Origin: Streptomyces longhuiensis
GTDB lineage: Bacteria > Actinomycetota > Actinomycetes > Streptomycetales > Streptomycetaceae
DNA length: 64,000 nt
Direction of reading: 5' to 3'
NCBI RefSeq assembly: GCF_020616555.1
Contig: NZ_CP085173.1
Location: 9,750,001-9,814,000, forward strand
Shown: one piece after another, positions 52,535 to 60,539 of the stretch
How positions within the stretch are numbered: position 1 is the stretch's first letter
Layout: every line of letters starts with the position of its first letter
Program-made: the position numbers and the translations under genes
The notes under the pieces: generated by a model
Databases searched by the model: none
What the model saw: only the letters and a program-made list of their open reading frames with translations
Told to the model about the DNA's origin: nothing

Positions 52535-52993
52535 ATGCCTCTGACCTTGACTATTACTGGCACGCGGTCAACCGATCACCACGAACTCACCTGGTACGCG
52601 GACCTGTTCGCCCGGTACTTGGGCGCCTTTGCCGACGACGAATCGCACTTCTACATCGGGGGCGCGAAGGGAATCGACAGCCTCACGTTGTTGTGGCTCG
52701 CCGGGAACTCGAAGTCGAAGATCACCATCGTCGCGCCCGGGACTGTGGCGCAGCAGCCGGCCGAGGCGCGGCAGGCGATCGACCGGTGCCGCGAACGGAT
52801 CGTCGAGATCGTCGAGTTGGGCGCCGAGGAACTGCGCACCCCGGCGTACCACGCCCGGAACCGGTGGATGGTCGATCGCTCCGACATGGTGATCGGGTTC
52901 CCCAGGGAAGGAACGGAAGGCACGTCCGGAACCTGGCAGACGATCAACTACGGGGCACAGCAGGGTAAACCTCGTCTAATCGTGCCCGTATGA
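52535..52993 (+). CDS. SLOG-like (DprA/LOG-type Rossmann) protein (152 aa)
   Basis: ATG at 52535 with CGGAG upstream; ATG 52508 is an alternative. The fold follows 'PLTLTITGTRSTDHHELTWY', 'DDESHFYIGGAKGIDSLTLL' (GGAKGID, nucleotide-binding loop as in DprA/LOG), 'SKITIVAPG', 'RNRWMVDRSDMVIGFP' and 'GTWQTINYGAQQGKP'. SLOG proteins bind nucleotides or nucleotide-derived signals and occur in conflict and signalling systems. It diverges from the HATPase genes and is followed by an XRE/TPR gene 25 bp later. Confidence 0.78.
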   Translation: MPLTLTITGTRSTDHHELTWYADLFARYLGAFADDESHFYIGGAKGIDSLTLLWLAGNSKSKITIVAPGTVAQQPAEARQAIDRCRERIVEIVELGAEELRTPAYHARNRWMVDRSDMVIGFPREGTEGTSGTWQTINYGAQQGKPRLIVPV

Positions 52994-53018
52994 CCCGCTC
53001 GGCGGGCATCATGAGGAC

Positions 53019-54374
53019 ATGAGCACGCACGACAGTGCCGTCGGCGCCGCCACTCTCAAGAGACTTCGGCAACGCCGCGGTTGGTCCCTGCGCGACACCG
53101 CGAAAGCCCTGATCGACACCGCTACGCAGCTCGGGCAGCCGCTCGATTCCCGCCTCGCCAGCGTGCAGCGATCAGTCGCGCGGTGGGAGAGCGCTACGGC
53201 GCCCATCCTGCCGAGCAAGCGCTATCAACTGTTGCTCGGGCACCGGTACGCGCAGGATGCCGCCGGGCAGGCTTCGCTCGGCCCTGGCTCGGACTTCGCC
53301 GAGCTGCTCGACGCGCTCGCTCACCTCGGGGAGAGCGAGCAGCGCCTCTACGAGCTGCGCACTCTGCTCGTGCGCACAGCCACAGACGCCGGCGGCGGGC
53401 TGCTCGCACTGCTCGGGCCGACGACCGAGTGCGCTCTGTCGGCTGCCCTTGCGGACCCGTCCCGAGTCGACGAGGGGGTGCTCGACGCGATGCGCATCTC
53501 GATCAACCTCGTCAACGGGCAAGTAGGCAGCATCCCGTTCGTGCGCCTACAGCTCTTGCTCGCGCCGGTCGTCGAGTCGTGTCGACGTCTGCTCGACGAG
53601 GTCGCAGCAGTCCCCGACGTCTTCGTTCCTGATCTTCAAACGGTCGCCGCACAGGCGTACACCCTCGCCGGGCGCTTCGCGTTCGAGACCCGGGACGACC
53701 AGGCATCGCAATCTCTTTACTCCGCAGCCACGACGGCGGCCGGTGCGATCGGGGCGCCGTGGCGACGGGCCATGGTGCACATGAGTCACGCGCTCGTCAC
53801 GCTGTACTCGATCCCCGGGCTCGATCCCGCGAAGGCACTCGTCGACGCCGCGGTGCGCGACGCACGAGCCGGTGAGAGCGTGACCGTTCGCGCCCGTGCC
53901 CATGCCTTGCAGGCAGAAATCGCGGCTCGGGCCGGTTCGAGCAAGCACGCGAAAGCTGCGCTCGGGCTCGCCTGGTACGACATGGAGAGCAGCCGCGACG
54001 GCGACCCGGCGGCAGCGACGACGAGCTTCTCCCCCGCTCACCTGCGGGGCTTCGAGGGGGTGACGTCGCTCTACGTCGGCGACGCGTCCGAGGCACACGA
54101 CTACTTCGCGAAGTCGGCGGCCTCCCTGTCCGCCCCGCGCGAGCGGGTACAACGAGCGATCGTGTCGACCGACCAGGCAGCCGCGCGTATTCGTCTCGAA
54201 GATCCGCAAGCGGCGGCCGCGCTGCTGCACAAGTGCGTCGACGCCGCCGCCTCGACGGGCGGCCGGGTGCCTACCATCCGTCTGCGCCGAGCCCGCCGGG
54301 ACCTGCGGCCGTGGCGGCGCGAGGACTTCGTCGCCGACCTCGACGACCACATGTTCGACACTCTCGGCGCGTAG
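53019..54374 (+). CDS. XRE-family regulator with TPR-like C-terminal domain (451 aa)
   Basis: ATG at 53019. The N-terminal helix-turn-helix is 'GAATLKRLRQRRGWSLRDTA' with a recognition helix near residues 35-55 ('RLASVQRSVARWE'). The remaining 390 residues are helical, TPR-like ('AQAYTLAGRFAFETRDDQAS', 'VTVRARAHALQAEIAARAGS'). It resembles the NsdA-type regulators of Streptomyces that repress antibiotic production and sporulation. The position next to the graspetide cluster suggests control of that cluster. It ends at a bidirectional hairpin (54399-54434). Confidence 0.9.
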   Translation: MSTHDSAVGAATLKRLRQRRGWSLRDTAKALIDTATQLGQPLDSRLASVQRSVARWESATAPILPSKRYQLLLGHRYAQDAAGQASLGPGSDFAELLDALAHLGESEQRLYELRTLLVRTATDAGGGLLALLGPTTECALSAALADPSRVDEGVLDAMRISINLVNGQVGSIPFVRLQLLLAPVVESCRRLLDEVAAVPDVFVPDLQTVAAQAYTLAGRFAFETRDDQASQSLYSAATTAAGAIGAPWRRAMVHMSHALVTLYSIPGLDPAKALVDAAVRDARAGESVTVRARAHALQAEIAARAGSSKHAKAALGLAWYDMESSRDGDPAAATTSFSPAHLRGFEGVTSLYVGDASEAHDYFAKSAASLSAPRERVQRAIVSTDQAAARIRLEDPQAAAALLHKCVDAAASTGGRVPTIRLRRARRDLRPWRREDFVADLDDHMFDTLGA

Positions 54375-54398
54375 CCGCTGCACGCAGACACGACGAAA

Positions 54399-54434
54399 GC
54401 GCCCCTGCCCGGCCGTGAGACCAGACAGGGGCGC
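54399..54434. terminator. Bidirectional hairpin terminator
   Basis: GCGCCCCTG (54399-54407) pairs with CAGGGGCGC (54426-54434) across an 18-base loop. It sits between the convergent XRE gene (plus) and the collagen-like gene (minus) and could end both. Confidence 0.75.
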
Positions 54435-54440
54435 AAGTCG

Positions 54441-54908
54441 TCATGAGCGGCGGCGGTCCGCCGGCAGCCCGAGGACGCTCGGGCTCGGTGTGGGGTCGGG
54501 GGAGGGTTCCGGCGACGTGCACTCGTAGCGCGGATCGTCGGGGTCGAATCCCTCCACAGGGGTGCAGGTGTACGTCGTGCCGCCGTACTGGAACGTCCAA
54601 CTCGACGGCGGCTTGCCGTTCGTGCCGTCCGTTCCGTCGGTGCCGTCCTTGCCCGGCGCCCCCGTGGCGTTCTGGCCGGCCGGACCGGGCGGCCCGGCGA
54701 CCGTCGAGTCGGCGCCGGACGGTCCCGGAACCGTCGAGTCCTTCCCGGCGGCGCCGTCCTTCCTGTTGGTGGCCTTTCCTGGCGGTCCGGGGGACCCGCG
54801 GGGCCTCGCTCGCATCACATCGTCGCCGGCCGCCACCCTGGTCGTCTCCAGGGCGGTTGTCGAGGTCCGGCAGTAGCAATGGCATGACCAGTGGTAGATC
54901 ACGTGCAC
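54441..54908 (-). CDS. Collagen-like repeat protein (up to 155 aa)
   Basis: The middle has Gly-X-Y triplets ('GPSGADSTVAGPPGPAGQNA', 'GAPGKDGTDGTDGTNGK'), the mark of collagen-like proteins. It ends with a folded-looking C-terminus 'WTFQYGGTTYTCTPVEGFDP' 'DDPRYECTS' with two Cys, then a Pro/Ser tail. The start is unclear: ATG at 54908, or ATG near 54815 just before the Gly-X-Y block. No signal peptide is visible from either. Phage tail fibres and actinobacterial surface proteins have this make-up. Confidence 0.6.
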   Translation of the reverse strand: MHVIYHWSCHCYCRTSTTALETTRVAAGDDVMRARPRGSPGPPGKATNRKDGAAGKDSTVPGPSGADSTVAGPPGPAGQNATGAPGKDGTDGTDGTNGKPPSSWTFQYGGTTYTCTPVEGFDPDDPRYECTSPEPSPDPTPSPSVLGLPADRRRS

Positions 54909-55193
54909 TGGTTTCGGGCGGGTGGGTTTCCCGCCTTCGGCTCAGACATCTCTGTGTTGTGCACGATCTTGACCTCGAACTCTCAGCCCGCCCGCGCTAC
55001 TCAATGTGTGCGCGTCACGGAATGCGTGCCGGAGCCTGAGTTTGACAGCCCTGGAGTACTGGCAGGGTAGGCAGCATCGAGGTGCTGTTTTGATCACGCA
55101 ACAAGGCGGCGGTCCCGCTGGATGCGTTGCGTCAGCCCGTCGCGGCGCCGCGACGGGTGCATCGTCGCATCCGCCGAAAACAGTAGCCATGGA
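54909..55193. other. Intergenic region without a supported gene
   Basis: About 285 bp between the collagen-like gene and the MarR operator. It must hold the promoters of the collagen-like gene and part of the MarR promoter region; no palindromes or genes are evident. Confidence 0.4.
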
Positions 55194-55206
55194 CATAGTA
55201 GCTATG
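55194..55206. promoter_or_regulatory. MarR-type operator-like palindrome
   Basis: CATAGTAGCTATG (CATAG-TAG-CTATG) lies 14 bp upstream of the MarR start, in an AT-rich island that contrasts with the surrounding GC content. Such sites overlap the promoter of MarR genes and mediate autorepression. No Shine-Dalgarno sequence is visible before the ATG at 55220, so the transcript may be leaderless. Confidence 0.55.
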
Positions 55207-55219
55207 TACTCTATTTTTC

Positions 55220-55714
55220 ATGAGCAAGGTTCTGCCGAGCCCTACGCCCGGATTCCTGGTGTGGCGGCTCGCCAACAAGTGGCGTGTCGCGGTCGATCGT
55301 GCGATGGCTCCGCTGGGCCTCACCCACGCGCAGTACGCACTGGTCGCGTCACTGCACGGCATGCAGCACCTCGGCGAGCGGCCCAGCCAGCGCCAACTCG
55401 CCGACCACACCGGCCTGGAGGCGCTGTACGTATCGAAGCTGGCGCGCGCCCTGGAGTCGGCCGGCCTGATCGAACGCACCCGCAACCCCCGCGACCCGCG
55501 CGCCGTGCAACTCGCCCTCACAGAACAGGGCCAGTCCGTCGCCCGGCAGGCCATCGCGGTGGTCCAAGAGCTGCATCAGCAGTTGCTGGAGCCGCTCGGC
55601 GGCCGCGATGCCCTGCGGACCCGCACGTTCACCGACGAGCTGACGACCCTGCTCGACGCACCTCTCGCTCCATCCGTCCCGAACGACGAGAGCACTCAGG
55701 GGATATCACCATGA
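55220..55714 (+). CDS. MarR-family transcriptional regulator (164 aa)
   Basis: ATG at 55220. Winged helix-turn-helix: 'RVAVDRAMAPLGLTHAQYAL', 'SQRQLADHTGLEALYVSKLA' (helices 3-4) and the wing 'TRNPRDPRAVQLALTEQG', with dimerisation helices at both ends. Ligand-controlled repressor of the MarR/DNA-binding type. The stop overlaps the start of the next gene (ATGA), and a palindrome precedes the gene. Confidence 0.92.
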   Translation: MSKVLPSPTPGFLVWRLANKWRVAVDRAMAPLGLTHAQYALVASLHGMQHLGERPSQRQLADHTGLEALYVSKLARALESAGLIERTRNPRDPRAVQLALTEQGQSVARQAIAVVQELHQQLLEPLGGRDALRTRTFTDELTTLLDAPLAPSVPNDESTQGISP

Positions 55715-56154
55715 CCACCACTGCACCCGCCGCCGACGCCCGCGCCCTCGGCCTGGCCCACTACGCCGCCCGCGGCGTCCTGGAGCACGTCCTGGCCCGG
55801 CACGGCATCACGTTCCACCAGCAGATCGCCCTGCGCGCCGCCCTCACCGCCGACGCCCCGCAGGCGCCGGACGACCTCGTCGCCCAGGTCCAGGGCTCCC
55901 TCAAGGCTGATCCGGGCGACATCCGCTCCACTCTCGATGAGCTGCTCGCCAAGCAGCTGCTCGATACGGACGGCGCGCATCTTCGTCCCACGGACGCAGG
56001 GCGCGAGCTGCTCGCCGCCGTCGGCGCGGAGAGCACCCCTATCAGCGCCCGCATCTGGGGCGGGATACCCGACGAGGACCTGGCCGCCGCCGGCCGCGTC
56101 CTCGCTCTGGTCACCGAGCGCGCCAACGCGGAGCTTGCGGCGCTGACCGTCTGA
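55711..56154 (+). CDS. MarR-like winged-helix protein coupled to the MarR gene (147 aa)
   Basis: ATG at 55711 overlaps the upstream stop. It is compact, Ala/Leu-rich and has a winged-helix-like pattern ('AHYAARGVLEHVLARHGITF' 'HQQIALRAALT', 'RSTLDELLAKQLLDTDGAHL' 'RPTDAGRELL') but lacks the usual MarR wing. It may be a partner of the regulator or a ligand-sensing relative. Well-expressed codon bias; intact. Confidence 0.78.
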   Translation: MTTTAPAADARALGLAHYAARGVLEHVLARHGITFHQQIALRAALTADAPQAPDDLVAQVQGSLKADPGDIRSTLDELLAKQLLDTDGAHLRPTDAGRELLAAVGAESTPISARIWGGIPDEDLAAAGRVLALVTERANAELAALTV

Positions 56155-56648
56155 CCTCCCGGCCAGGCCTGTAACTGGCCTTGATCAACGGGTGGTTCGG
56201 GTGAGGCCGTTGAGCCAGATCATGGAGGCGCGGAGATGCATGCCTGCGAGGTAGCTCTGCGGGGTCCTGTCTCCTGTCGTCAGCAGGGTGCTGGGAAGCG
56301 TGCTCGCTGTGTACACCGCGATGGTGCTCCCAGGGCTTTCCTCTCAACGCTGCACGGCCCCGCGCGTGCGTCGGTGCGCGGGGCCGCGCAAGGAACGCTG
56401 TTCCTGTCAGGAGCGCTCATGGCGACCGTATGGCCAACACCCCGCCGGTGCCTGCCGAACTAGGCCGTCAGCCACACGAGCAGGGTGCGCCGTGGAAGCG
56501 CCGACAATTTCTCTCGCCGTCGGTGGTCTCGGGTGGGCTGTGGCTGTGGTGGGTGTGCAGCAGCCGTGGCCCTTCGCCGGGCGGTTGGACTGTGCTGTGG
56601 GGTGTGCGGTCGGGTTGTGGCGGGGCGGTGGTGGCCTCGGTATGGGGC
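56155..56648. other. IS remnant region
   Basis: About 490 bp. The minus strand at roughly 56189-56300 reads 'TPQSYLAGMHLRASMIWLNG' 'LTRTTR', the C-terminal tail of an IS transposase. The remainder shows no supported gene up to the inverted repeat of the IS5-type element at 56649. Confidence 0.45.
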
Positions 56649-56721
56649 TAGGGGCTGTCCGATGGGTCATGTGAGCTGATCAGGGCCGTGGCCTAGTGTT
56701 CGCTGAACGAAGGGGGGTCGC

Positions 56722-57117
56722 ATGTCGCGCGATACAGCCGAAGCGGAGGCGGGGATGAAGGGGATCACGTTTCCTGCCTGGCACAGAAAGCACTACGTGA
56801 CCCTGGCTGAGCTACTGGTTCGCCTCGGCAGCTTCGGCCTGGACCTGACGTGGCGCGTCGAATTCGACGAGATCGTCGATCCTCGCTGTGTCGAGATGGA
56901 GAGATGGTCCGCCGACGTCGGCATGGACACGTTGACACTGTTGTCGTTGACGACCCCCTTCCTCCAGTTGATCGACGCCGAAGCACGTGGGTTCGCCGAG
57001 GACAAGCTGGTGCTCGTCCTCACCGAATTCGACAGCTCCTCGTGGGATGTCAGGGCTGCCGACGAGCGCGTACTCAGCGAACTTCGCCACCACTACCCTG
57101 GCGCCAAGGACCTCTGA
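56722..57117 (+). CDS. Hypothetical protein carried inside the IS5-type element (131 aa)
   Basis: ATG at 56722 with AAGGGGGG upstream. It reads 'MKGITFPAWHRKHYVTLAEL', 'FGLDLTWRVEFDEIVDPRCV' and ends 'LSELRHHYPGAKDL'. It is soluble, alpha/beta, acidic, and similar in length to many DUF-type immunity-like or regulatory proteins. Its stop is 13 bp from the transposase tail on the opposite strand. The gene lies between the inverted repeats, so it would move with the element. The function is unknown. Confidence 0.72.
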   Translation: MSRDTAEAEAGMKGITFPAWHRKHYVTLAELLVRLGSFGLDLTWRVEFDEIVDPRCVEMERWSADVGMDTLTLLSLTTPFLQLIDAEARGFAEDKLVLVLTEFDSSSWDVRAADERVLSELRHHYPGAKDL

Positions 57118-57130
57118 ACACGGCGCTTCA

Positions 57131-58012
57131 CTGCGGACGAAGCCATAGACGGATGGCGCCCACGGTGACCGTCCCGTAGAAGACGTATGCCCGCTTGTCG
57201 AAGCGCGTGGCGATGGCGCGGAAGTTCTTGAGCCGGTTTTATTTCCGCTCGACTTCGTTGCGGCGGCGGTAGATCGCCTTGTCGAACCCTGTGGGTCGGC
57301 CGCCTTGCCTGCCGCGGCGCCGGCGGTTGGCCCGCTGGTCTCTCGGCTCGGGGATGGTGTGCTTGATCTGGCGTCTGCGCAGGTGACGCCGGTTGCGGCG
57401 TGACGAGTACGCCTTATCTCCACCGACGTGGTCGGGCCGGGTGCGCGGCCGTCCACCAGCCTGCCGGGGCACGCGGATCTCTTCCAGGACGGGAATCATC
57501 TGCGGTGCGTCCCCCCACTGGCCGGGCGTGATGACAATCCCGAGCGGGCGGCACCCGCCTTCCCCGGCAAGGTGGATCTTGCTTGTGAGCCCGCCTCGCG
57601 AACGTCCCAGGGCCTCATCGGAGCGGTGACGCGCCGGGCTCCTGCGCCGACCCGGGATCTTCGGGGCACGAGCGGAGGCGCCAGCCGCGTGCTGATGAGC
57701 GCGGCAGGTCGTGGAATCGACGCTGACCATGGTCCAGTCGATGTGGTCCTCGGCATCGGCGTCGGCCTGGACGGCCCGCAGGATTCTCTCCCACGTGCCG
57801 TCCGCCGACCACCTTCGATGACGGTCGTGAATCGTCTTCCAGCTACCGAAGCAGGGAGGCAGGTCCCGCCTGGGGAGGCCGGTCCGCTGCCGGAACAGAA
57901 TCCCGTTGATCACACGACGATGGCATTGCCAGCGTCCGCCCCGCCCGCGATTAGCCGGGAGGTGCGGCTCCAGCCGAGCCCACTCTTCATCCGACAGATC
58001 TCCCCGCCCCAT
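57131..58012 (-). pseudogene. IS5-family transposase with a premature stop
   Basis: ATG at 58012 starts 'MGRGDLSDEEWARLEPHLPA'. Motifs of the DDE fold follow: 'DAEDHIDWTMVSVDSTTCRA' (first Asp), 'GGLTSKIHLAGEGG', 'DHVGGDKAYSSRRNRRHLRR' (second Asp) and 'YRRRNEVERK' (Glu of the Y-R-x-x-x-E box). TAA at 57239-57241 then interrupts the frame, and the normal ending '[20 protein letters not shown]' continues after it to 57131. All catalytic residues precede the stop, so weak activity of the truncated protein cannot be excluded. Confidence 0.8.
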
Positions 58013-58065
58013 GCCCCACGGAACGAGTCCCCAGCGGGAGCGTCACGCGACCCATCGGACACGAC

Positions 58066-58149
58066 CTAGTGGACGTCGTCCGCCATTGCGGTCAGAGCCT
58101 CGTCGGCCGCCCGGGCGAGCTCGACGTGGTGTGTGCTGAGCATGCACAT
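58066..58149 (-). CDS. Very small open reading frame cut by the IS5-type element (27 aa)
   Basis: ATG at 58149 with AGGGGACGG upstream. It reads 'MCMLSTHHVELARAADEALT' 'AMADDVH' and stops at the TAG formed by the IS target CTAG. It is probably the 5' end of a gene interrupted by the IS. The 160 bp to the IS3 element (58150-58310) hold no gene. Confidence 0.35.
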   Translation of the reverse strand: MCMLSTHHVELARAADEALTAMADDVH

Positions 58150-58340
58150 AACCGTCCCCTTTTGGTCCATAGGGAGAGCACGTTATGACCAAGCATCAGG
58201 GAACTGGCGTGCTTGTGGATAACTCAGCTGGGCCCACTGGCATGCCGATTGACGTTGGGGGCGATCGATGGGCTGGCCCCCCTGTTTGCCACGGTTCTGG
58301 GTGCGGTGATTGTCAATCCCCCCGAATCGTGGAGACCTTC

Positions 58341-59261
58341 TTATGCAGCCAGCCTCTCGTTGAGGCTGGCCCAGTAGTCGTGTTCGTAGTCGATCGGGCT
58401 CGTAAAACCGCACACGCTGTGCAGCCGTCGTGTGTTGTAGAAGTCGGTGATCCAGGTCGCGATCCGGATCCGTGCCTCGGTGCGGGTGGTGAAGGCGTGC
58501 CGGTGGACGTACTCGACCTTGAGGACGCTGTTGAACGCTTCGCTGACGGCGTTGTCGAAGCACGAGCCTACGCGTCCCATGGACTGGAAGACGCCCAGCT
58601 TGCGGCAGGCTCGGCGGAATCTCCGTGATCCGTATTCGCTCCCGCGGTCGCTGTGAAAGATCACTCCACGGACGTCGCCGCCGCGGGTGGCCGCGGCCAT
58701 GTGCAACGCGGCGACCACCAGGTCGGCGTCGTGCCGCGGACCCATCGCGTATCCGAGCAGGCGACGGGAGAACAGGTCGATGACCGTGGCCAGATACAGC
58801 TTCCCGTCACCGGTTGCGATCTCGGTCATGTCCCCGCACCAGACCAGGTCAGGGGCCTCGGCGGCGAAGTCGCGGTGCACGAAGTCAGGGGCGGCCAGCC
58901 GTTTGCCGGGCCGAGTCAGCCCCCGCCGGCGACGCACCGTGCGGGCCACCAGACCGAGCTCGGCCATGACTTTGGCAATGGTGTTCACCGAGACACGCCA
59001 GCCCTGCCGCACCAGCTGGATCCAGATCTTCGGTGAGCCATAGGTGCCGCCGGAGGCGGTGAACTCTTCGGTCACCGCCTCGGCCAGCTGCTGGCGGCGT
59101 ACTTCCCGCCGGGTGGGCTTGCGGGAGCGGTGCTTGTAGAACCACGACTCGCTGACGCCCAAAGCCCGGCACGAGACGCGGTGCGAAATGCCGTGCTCGG
59201 TCCTGAAGTCGCTGATCACCCCGACCACTTGGGCCGGGTCCGCCACGGCTACTTCACCCAC
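58341..59261 (-). CDS. IS3-family transposase OrfB (DDE integrase)
   Basis: 306 residues. After an N-terminal region ('GISHRVSCRALGVSESWFYK') the rve integrase core is complete: 'DLVWCGDMTEIATGDGKLYL' (first Asp), 'IFHSDRGSEYGS' (second Asp, HSDRG) and 'NAVSEAFNSVLKVEYVH' (Glu). It overlaps orfA and is probably made as an OrfAB fusion by programmed frameshifting in the overlap (59249-59261). No inactivating change is visible, so the element may be active. Confidence 0.93.
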   Translation of the reverse strand: MGEVAVADPAQVVGVISDFRTEHGISHRVSCRALGVSESWFYKHRSRKPTRREVRRQQLAEAVTEEFTASGGTYGSPKIWIQLVRQGWRVSVNTIAKVMAELGLVARTVRRRRGLTRPGKRLAAPDFVHRDFAAEAPDLVWCGDMTEIATGDGKLYLATVIDLFSRRLLGYAMGPRHDADLVVAALHMAAATRGGDVRGVIFHSDRGSEYGSRRFRRACRKLGVFQSMGRVGSCFDNAVSEAFNSVLKVEYVHRHAFTTRTEARIRIATWITDFYNTRRLHSVCGFTSPIDYEHDYWASLNERLAA

Positions 59262-59536
59262 AGGACCATGCAGCGTTTGAGCACATCACGCTCCATGCCC
59301 AGTTCCTTGTTGTCCCGCTTGAGCTGGGCATTCTCCCGCCGCAGCCGCTCCAACTCCTCGCTCCCGACAGCCGGTCTCGTCCCGGCCTGCCGAGCCCGGG
59401 ACACCCAGGTGGCCAGGGTCGTCTCGTTGATCCCCAGGTCTTTCGCGACCTCGGTGATTGACTTCCCGGTCTCCGTCACGATCCGGACCGCACCCTCACG
59501 GAACTCCGGATCGAACTTCCGTCGCTTCTCCGCCAT
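59249..59536 (-). CDS. IS3-family transposase OrfA (helix-turn-helix)
   Basis: ATG at 59536. 'MAEKRRKFDPEFREGAVRIV' and 'GKSITEVAKDLGINETTLAT' 'WVSRAR' form the helix-turn-helix for end recognition, followed by a leucine-zipper-like 'EELERLRRENAQLKRDNKEL'. It ends 'KRCMVLWVK' inside the start of orfB. Confidence 0.92.
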   Translation of the reverse strand: MAEKRRKFDPEFREGAVRIVTETGKSITEVAKDLGINETTLATWVSRARQAGTRPAVGSEELERLRRENAQLKRDNKELGMERDVLKRCMVLWVK

Positions 59537-59622
59537 GACTCCCAACTTCCCCTGCAGCCGCAGTCTTCACGCTATGAGGGGAGGGACAGATCGGCGTTGG
59601 TTCGACCGTCCTGACTGAGTGG

Positions 59623-60078
59623 ATGCGTACGGCCAGGGAACGAACACAGCGCCAGGAGTCACAGCGTCACCAGCTGTATGCCGACTACCTCGCGGCGATT
59701 GCTCGTGTGGCCGACGACTTATGGACCTTGGGGATGGACGCGGATCGTTCTCACCTCCTACGCCGAGCGCACGACTTCTGGCGGACTGGGAACGCATACT
59801 CCCTGCGCTACCACGTCACGATCAAGGGTCCGGCCCACATCGTCGAGGCGTCCGATACGTGCTTCCGCCGACTCCGACACTTTCGGGACGTAGTCGGCTC
59901 GGGTGCAGACGGCGGCTCGACCGAGTTTGGAGAGGCCCAGGAGCAGTATTCGGAAGCCCTGGTCAGACTCCACCACGCGATGCGCGCCGACCTGAAGACG
60001 GATGAGGAAGCTCCAGGCCGTGCGGTGATGCGCGCGGGCAACGCTGCCCCGGGCAACCGTGTCAGAGGGCCCGCGTGA
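59623..60078 (+). CDS. Helical protein, 5' end removed by the IS3 element (151 aa)
   Basis: ATG at 59623, 32 bp after the IS. The protein starts inside a helix: 'RERTQRQESQRHQLYADYLA' 'AIARVADDLWTLGMDADRSH' and continues with 'SLRYHVTIKGPAHIVEASDT' 'CFRRLRHFRDVV'. This corresponds to the soluble bundle of the proteins at 15408-16022 and 47015-47578, which have a membrane helix just before this point. The membrane anchor was probably lost by the IS insertion. The remaining protein may be soluble or not expressed. Confidence 0.6.
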   Translation: MRTARERTQRQESQRHQLYADYLAAIARVADDLWTLGMDADRSHLLRRAHDFWRTGNAYSLRYHVTIKGPAHIVEASDTCFRRLRHFRDVVGSGADGGSTEFGEAQEQYSEALVRLHHAMRADLKTDEEAPGRAVMRAGNAAPGNRVRGPA

Positions 60079-60338
60079 CGGAGACTGTGGCGTGTCGCGT
60101 GGTCCCCTGTCTCGGCTTCCATCGCCAGACTCCTTTGGCGTGTATGTCGGACACGACGCGCCTTGGCAGTGGCCCTTCGGGAACTGCGCTTCTGATCCGT
60201 CGGCTCGGCACGCTGCTGCAGAGCCCCGTCGCCGTGGGCAAGATGACAGACGCCGTTCCGGCGGGATCCACCGGGACCACAACCCAGACGTGGCCGGTGA
60301 GTTGCGACATCCCTCGGCCTCAACGGCCTGCTGCCCAC

Positions 60339-60539
60339 TCATCCAGTCCGCTGTTCGCAGCTGAAGAGACCGGCGATCTCGTCCGCGGCCTCCTCTAGGG
60401 CTGCCTCGTAGTCGTCATCGTCAAGGATCGGTGTGCTCGAGGCGGCGTGGTGTCGAAGCGCGGCCAGGCGGCTGAGCACCTCTTCGTCGGACAGGGTCTG
60501 GTCGAACCCGCCAACGTAGAGTTCGGGATCGTGCGTCAT
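60339..60539 (-). CDS. Small acidic protein of the RES-sigma operon (66 aa)
   Basis: ATG at 60539 overlaps the stop of the RES-sigma gene (ATGA). It reads 'MTHDPELYVGGFDQTLSDEE' 'VLSRLAALRHHAASSTPILD' 'DDDYEAALEEAADEIAGLF', strongly acidic (pI well below 5) and helical. Translational coupling to a sigma factor and the acidic make-up suggest an antagonist (antitoxin or anti-sigma-like), but no known domain is visible. Confidence 0.72.
   Translation of the reverse strand: MTHDPELYVGGFDQTLSDEEVLSRLAALRHHAASSTPILDDDDYEAALEEAADEIAGLFSCEQRTG

Larger units (their letters stand above)
56649..58068. mobile_element. IS5-type element with inverted repeats and passenger gene
   Basis: A 26-bp imperfect inverted repeat bounds 1,420 bp: left 56649-56674 and right 58043-58068 share TAGG, TGTCCGATGGGTC and GTGA. 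Both ends fall in CTAG (56648-56651 and 58066-58069), which fits a CTAG target with TA/CTAG duplication. Inside are an IS5-family transposase (minus) and an unrelated gene (plus). Confidence 0.7.
58311..59588. mobile_element. Complete IS3-family insertion sequence
   Basis: Imperfect inverted repeats run from TGTCAATCCCCCC at 58311 to the mirrored GGGGAGGGACA end at 59588 (they share TCT-CACG, GGGGA and GACA). The direct repeat GAT flanks the element (58308-58310 and 59589-59591), which agrees with the 3-bp duplication of IS3 elements. The 1,278-bp unit contains overlapping orfA and orfB. Confidence 0.85.
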
